A stretch of 64,000 nt of DNA, from positions 3,656,008 to 3,720,007 of the forward strand of contig NZ_CM001776.1 of the NCBI RefSeq assembly GCF_000332275.1. The letters are read 5' to 3'. The translations under genes and the position numbers were made by a program. Source of the DNA: Synechococcus sp. PCC 7336. Its GTDB lineage: Bacteria > Cyanobacteriota > Cyanobacteriia > Thermostichales > PCC-7336. The notes beneath the pieces are model-generated. The model searched no databases. It was given only the letters and a program-made list of their open reading frames with translations, and had not been told where the DNA came from. Shown here piece after piece: positions 62,186 through 64,000 of the stretch (position 1 is its first letter; each line of letters starts with the position of its first letter).

Positions 62186-62563
62186 ATGGCTCGCCTATTC
62201 GTGCTCATCGGGGCTATTTTGGCCGGGTTGTCGGTGGCAGGAGGAGCTTTCGGCGCTCATGCCCTAGCGGCGCAATTGGAGGAGAACGCCCTAGCTACGT
62301 TCGAGACAGCGGCCCGCTATCAGATGTATCATGCCCTGGCCTTAGTCGCTGTCGGGCTATCGATCTATACAACTGGGGGGAATGGGCCTCTGATGGCCGC
62401 TGGCATTGCCTTCTCCATCGGTGTTGTCTTCTTTTGCGGCTCTTTATATGTCCTCAGTCTCTCTGGCGTCAAGATCTTGGGGGCGGTAGCACCCATGGGT
62501 GGGTTGGCGTTTATGGTGGGCTGGGTCTGTCTGGCGATCGCCAGTTGGAAGCTGCTCGCGTAG
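62186..62563 (+). CDS. DUF423-family membrane protein
   Basis: This is a 125-residue protein with four hydrophobic segments. The N-terminus (LFVLIGAILAGLSVAGGAFG, then AHALAAQ) is characteristic of DUF423, and the later helices read MYHALALVAVGLSIYTTG, AGIAFSIGVVFFCGSLYVLS and GGLAFMVGWVCLAIASW. Function is unknown. ATG 62186 is chosen because GGAGG lies upstream; the frame is open to 62102. It is monocistronic and ends just before the tRNA gene. Confidence 0.88.
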   Translation: MARLFVLIGAILAGLSVAGGAFGAHALAAQLEENALATFETAARYQMYHALALVAVGLSIYTTGGNGPLMAAGIAFSIGVVFFCGSLYVLSLSGVKILGAVAPMGGLAFMVGWVCLAIASWKLLA

Positions 62564-62643
62564 CTCGTCCTCGGGTCGCTCGGCTAACTCTGTACCAATT
62601 GCTTGGATGAGGTATTCTGTTGTGCTAGTTTAATGAGTGCTTT

Positions 62644-62716
62644 GCTGGTGTAGCTCAGTTGGTAGAGCAGCTGATTTGTAATCAGCAGGTCGCAAGTTCG
62701 AGTCTTGTCGCCAGCT
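62644..62716 (+). tRNA. tRNA-Thr (anticodon TGT)
   Basis: The 73-base cloverleaf has acceptor GCTGGTG/CGCCAGC, D-arm GCTC/GAGC, anticodon stem GCTGA/TCAGC with loop TTTGTAA (anticodon TGT, threonine ACA), and T-arm with TTCGAGT. The discriminator base is T. No CCA is encoded. It sits at the edge of the DNA-modification gene and probable integrase remnant, so it may be the attachment site of a genomic island. Confidence 0.97.
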
Positions 62717-62836
62717 TTAGTTTCCAGCCCCTGACTTAAGAATGAAGCACTACCTTGGCCTAAGTTAGGCTTATTGGGCACCTGGAAACCGATAATTATT
62801 GAAATATTTTTAGGCCATCTCTAGGCCAGATGCGGA

Positions 62837-62970
62837 ATGGACATTGACACGGCCGCTACGAGGCTGAAGGAAGTGCGGGCAAGTTTAGTTTTGTAGGTGA
62901 GGGGCAAAGCGGGGCGACTGGTTTTGCGGGGGACATTCCCAGCAAAATCCGACAGCGATCGCATCTCCGC
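62837..62970 (+). pseudogene. Possible integrase remnant (N-terminal part)
   Basis: From the ATG at 62837, the frame reads MDIDTAATRLKEVRASLVL and then a TAG at 62894. After it the same frame continues VRGKAGRLVLRGTFPAKSDS, which resembles the N-terminus of the tRNA-associated phage-type integrases in cyanobacteria (RG-RL-LR-T-P-K). An in-frame stop and the short length mean it is inactive. It lies about 120 bases after tRNA-Thr. The match is by eye and needs a search. The 340-base stretch from 62717 to 63060 holds nothing else that I can see. Confidence 0.4.
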
Positions 62971-63060
62971 AATCGAAAATCAGGATAAAATCCAAAATTG
63001 CTTTAGGAGGCGATCGCCGAACCCTCGAGCACTGCCCCCTGAGCTGTTTATAGTCGGAAT

Positions 63061-64000
63061 ATGAATGCAGTCGAAATCGAAGAAGCCGTTTCAAAGCTCG
63101 CTGAAGCCCCCTTCGACTCAGAGGCGTTCCCCTTTGCATTCCTCGAAGCCTTCGGCAACAAGCCGACGACCCTCAAGCGGCTCAAAAGCAAACGCAGTAG
63201 CTCGAACCAATCCGATCTGCCAGACGGCGTACTCCAGCGTAACAATATCCACCTGAAGGTTTGCCCGGAAGGGGAGGTAACCGCCACCCTCACAGCTTTG
63301 CGAGAGAGTCCAGCCACCACCAAATACAAGGCCAAGTTCATCCTCGCTACGGACGGCAAAAGTTTTGAGGCGGAAAACCTGGCCGATGGCGAGACGGTAG
63401 CCTGCGACTATTCCGACTTTCCCGACCACTTCGGTTTTTTCTTGCTGCTGGCGGGCATTACGACGGTCGAGCAGATCCGCGAGAATGCCTTTGACATTAA
63501 GGCAACGGGTCGCCTCAATCGCCTCTACTGCGAGCTGCTGAAGGAGAATCCAAACTGGGACACGGAGGATCGCCGGCAGGATCTGAACCACTTTATGGCC
63601 CGACTGATCTTCTGCTTCTTCGCTGAGGATACGAATATCTTTCACAGCAATGGCCTCTTTACGGCCACCGTCGAGCAGATGAGCGCGCGCGATTCCTCGA
63701 ATACCCACGAGGTGCTATCCGAGCTATTTCGGGCGATGAGTACCCCGATCGAGGCGCGGGAGGCTGCCCAGGTCCGCAATTGGGCCAATGGGTTTCCCTA
63801 TGTAAATGGGGGGCTCTTTTCTGGCGGTGTGGATGTGCCCCGCTTTAGCAAGATTGCTCGCTCTTACCTGCTGCATGTGGGCAATCTCGACTGGACGAAA
63901 ATCAACCCGGATATTTTCGGGTCGATGATTCAGGCGGTGGCGGATGAGAAGGAGCGCGGTGCTCTGGGGATGCACTACACCAGCGTGCCTAATATTCTGA
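63061..64000 (+). CDS. MmeI-type class I SAM-dependent DNA methyltransferase (5' part, runs off window)
   Basis: The frame is open for 313 codons from the ATG at 63061 to the window end without a stop. The visible part follows the MmeI-like DNA-methyltransferase N-terminus and helical spacer: FPFAFLEAFGNKPTTLKRLK, KFILATDGKSFEAENL, IKATGRLNRLYCELLKENPN, HFMARLIFCFFAEDTNIF, FPYVNGGLFSG, and NPDIFGSMIQAVADEKERGA, then LGMHYTSVPNIL. The catalytic MTase domain lies past the window. No PD-(D/E)XK nuclease site is obvious in the visible N-terminal 100 residues. It is an island gene next to tRNA-Thr. An in-frame stop at 63040 supports this start. Confidence 0.85.
   Translation, partial: MNAVEIEEAVSKLAEAPFDSEAFPFAFLEAFGNKPTTLKRLKSKRSSSNQSDLPDGVLQRNNIHLKVCPEGEVTATLTALRESPATTKYKAKFILATDGKSFEAENLADGETVACDYSDFPDHFGFFLLLAGITTVEQIRENAFDIKATGRLNRLYCELLKENPNWDTEDRRQDLNHFMARLIFCFFAEDTNIFHSNGLFTATVEQMSARDSSNTHEVLSELFRAMSTPIEAREAAQVRNWANGFPYVNGGLFSGGVDVPRFSKIARSYLLHVGNLDWTKINPDIFGSMIQAVADEKERGALGMHYTSVPNIL

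Noticed and set aside
62584-62781. 65-codon frame on the minus strand across the tRNA-Thr gene
   Set aside because: It is the antisense of the tRNA; its peptide (TRTCDLLITNQLLYQLSY) is the familiar artefact of that position.

Overview
The window is chromosomal DNA of a cyanobacterium. The octamer GCGATCGC (HIP1) recurs throughout on both strands, and several gene families are typical of cyanobacteria: a cyAbrB regulator, OpcA, Ycf39, DUF3318, DUF3082, a TIGR03792 protein, an Rcp1-like response regulator and an orthocaspase relative. Genes are densely packed on both strands, and the GC content is moderately high apart from an AT-rich patch around 8.1-9.3 kb. I cannot name the species from sequence alone.

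Layout. 0-8 kb: the end of a pentapeptide-repeat gene, a small cysteine-containing protein, a LOG-trpF pair, trxA, a DUF3082 gene divergent from a J-domain gene, a large hybrid histidine kinase and a small OB-fold lipoprotein. 8-14 kb: a PEP-CTERM gene in AT-rich DNA, then a three-gene phosphorelay (PAS-GAF kinase, Rcp1-like regulator, REC-PAS-kinase) divergent from an OmpR-type regulator. 14-25 kb: two small unknown genes, an MscS channel fused to a DEP domain, a GH15/phosphorylase-kinase-like protein, a sigma-like/SPOR-like membrane protein pair, cysH, a phosphohexomutase and a DUF3318 gene. 25-36 kb: a Tat-exported caspase-fold protein that lacks its catalytic dyad, dcd, a class V aminotransferase, a CocE-type hydrolase, an AMP-forming ligase and a SIMPL protein. 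36-50 kb: uvrC, a glucosylglycerate synthase/phosphatase pair, ppk, argF, a Ctp protease, glgA-cutA, and ureG-ureD followed by a decayed DUF2887 gene. 50-54 kb: an accessory patch with nested repeats, rsmG, an IS110 remnant, a LuxR-type regulator and higBA. 54-62.6 kb: cyAbrB, rarA, a pseudouridine synthase, a RodZ-like protein, opcA, ycf39, an epoxide-hydrolase-like protein and a DUF423 protein. At the right edge a tRNA-Thr(TGT) is followed by a probable integrase remnant and the 5' part of an MmeI-type DNA methyltransferase gene, which looks like the edge of a genomic island.

How the genes fit together. Many encode carbon and phosphorus storage or redirection: GlgA, the GH15-like protein, a phosphohexomutase, OpcA (oxidative pentose phosphate pathway), Ppk, and a probable GpgS/GpgP compatible-solute pair. 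Signalling genes are abundant. Mobile-element traces are short. The main one is a family of GC-rich, MITE-like intergenic repeats with terminal inverted repeats. One copy has a clear target duplication and another is nested inside an older copy.

I found no CRISPR array, intact transposase or rRNA operon. The most unusual features are the MscS-DEP fusion, the catalytically dead caspase-fold protein, higBA lying between two diverged copies of a gene end plus terminator, the nested MITE-like repeats, and the tRNA-Thr island edge. None of these is proven to be a new system.
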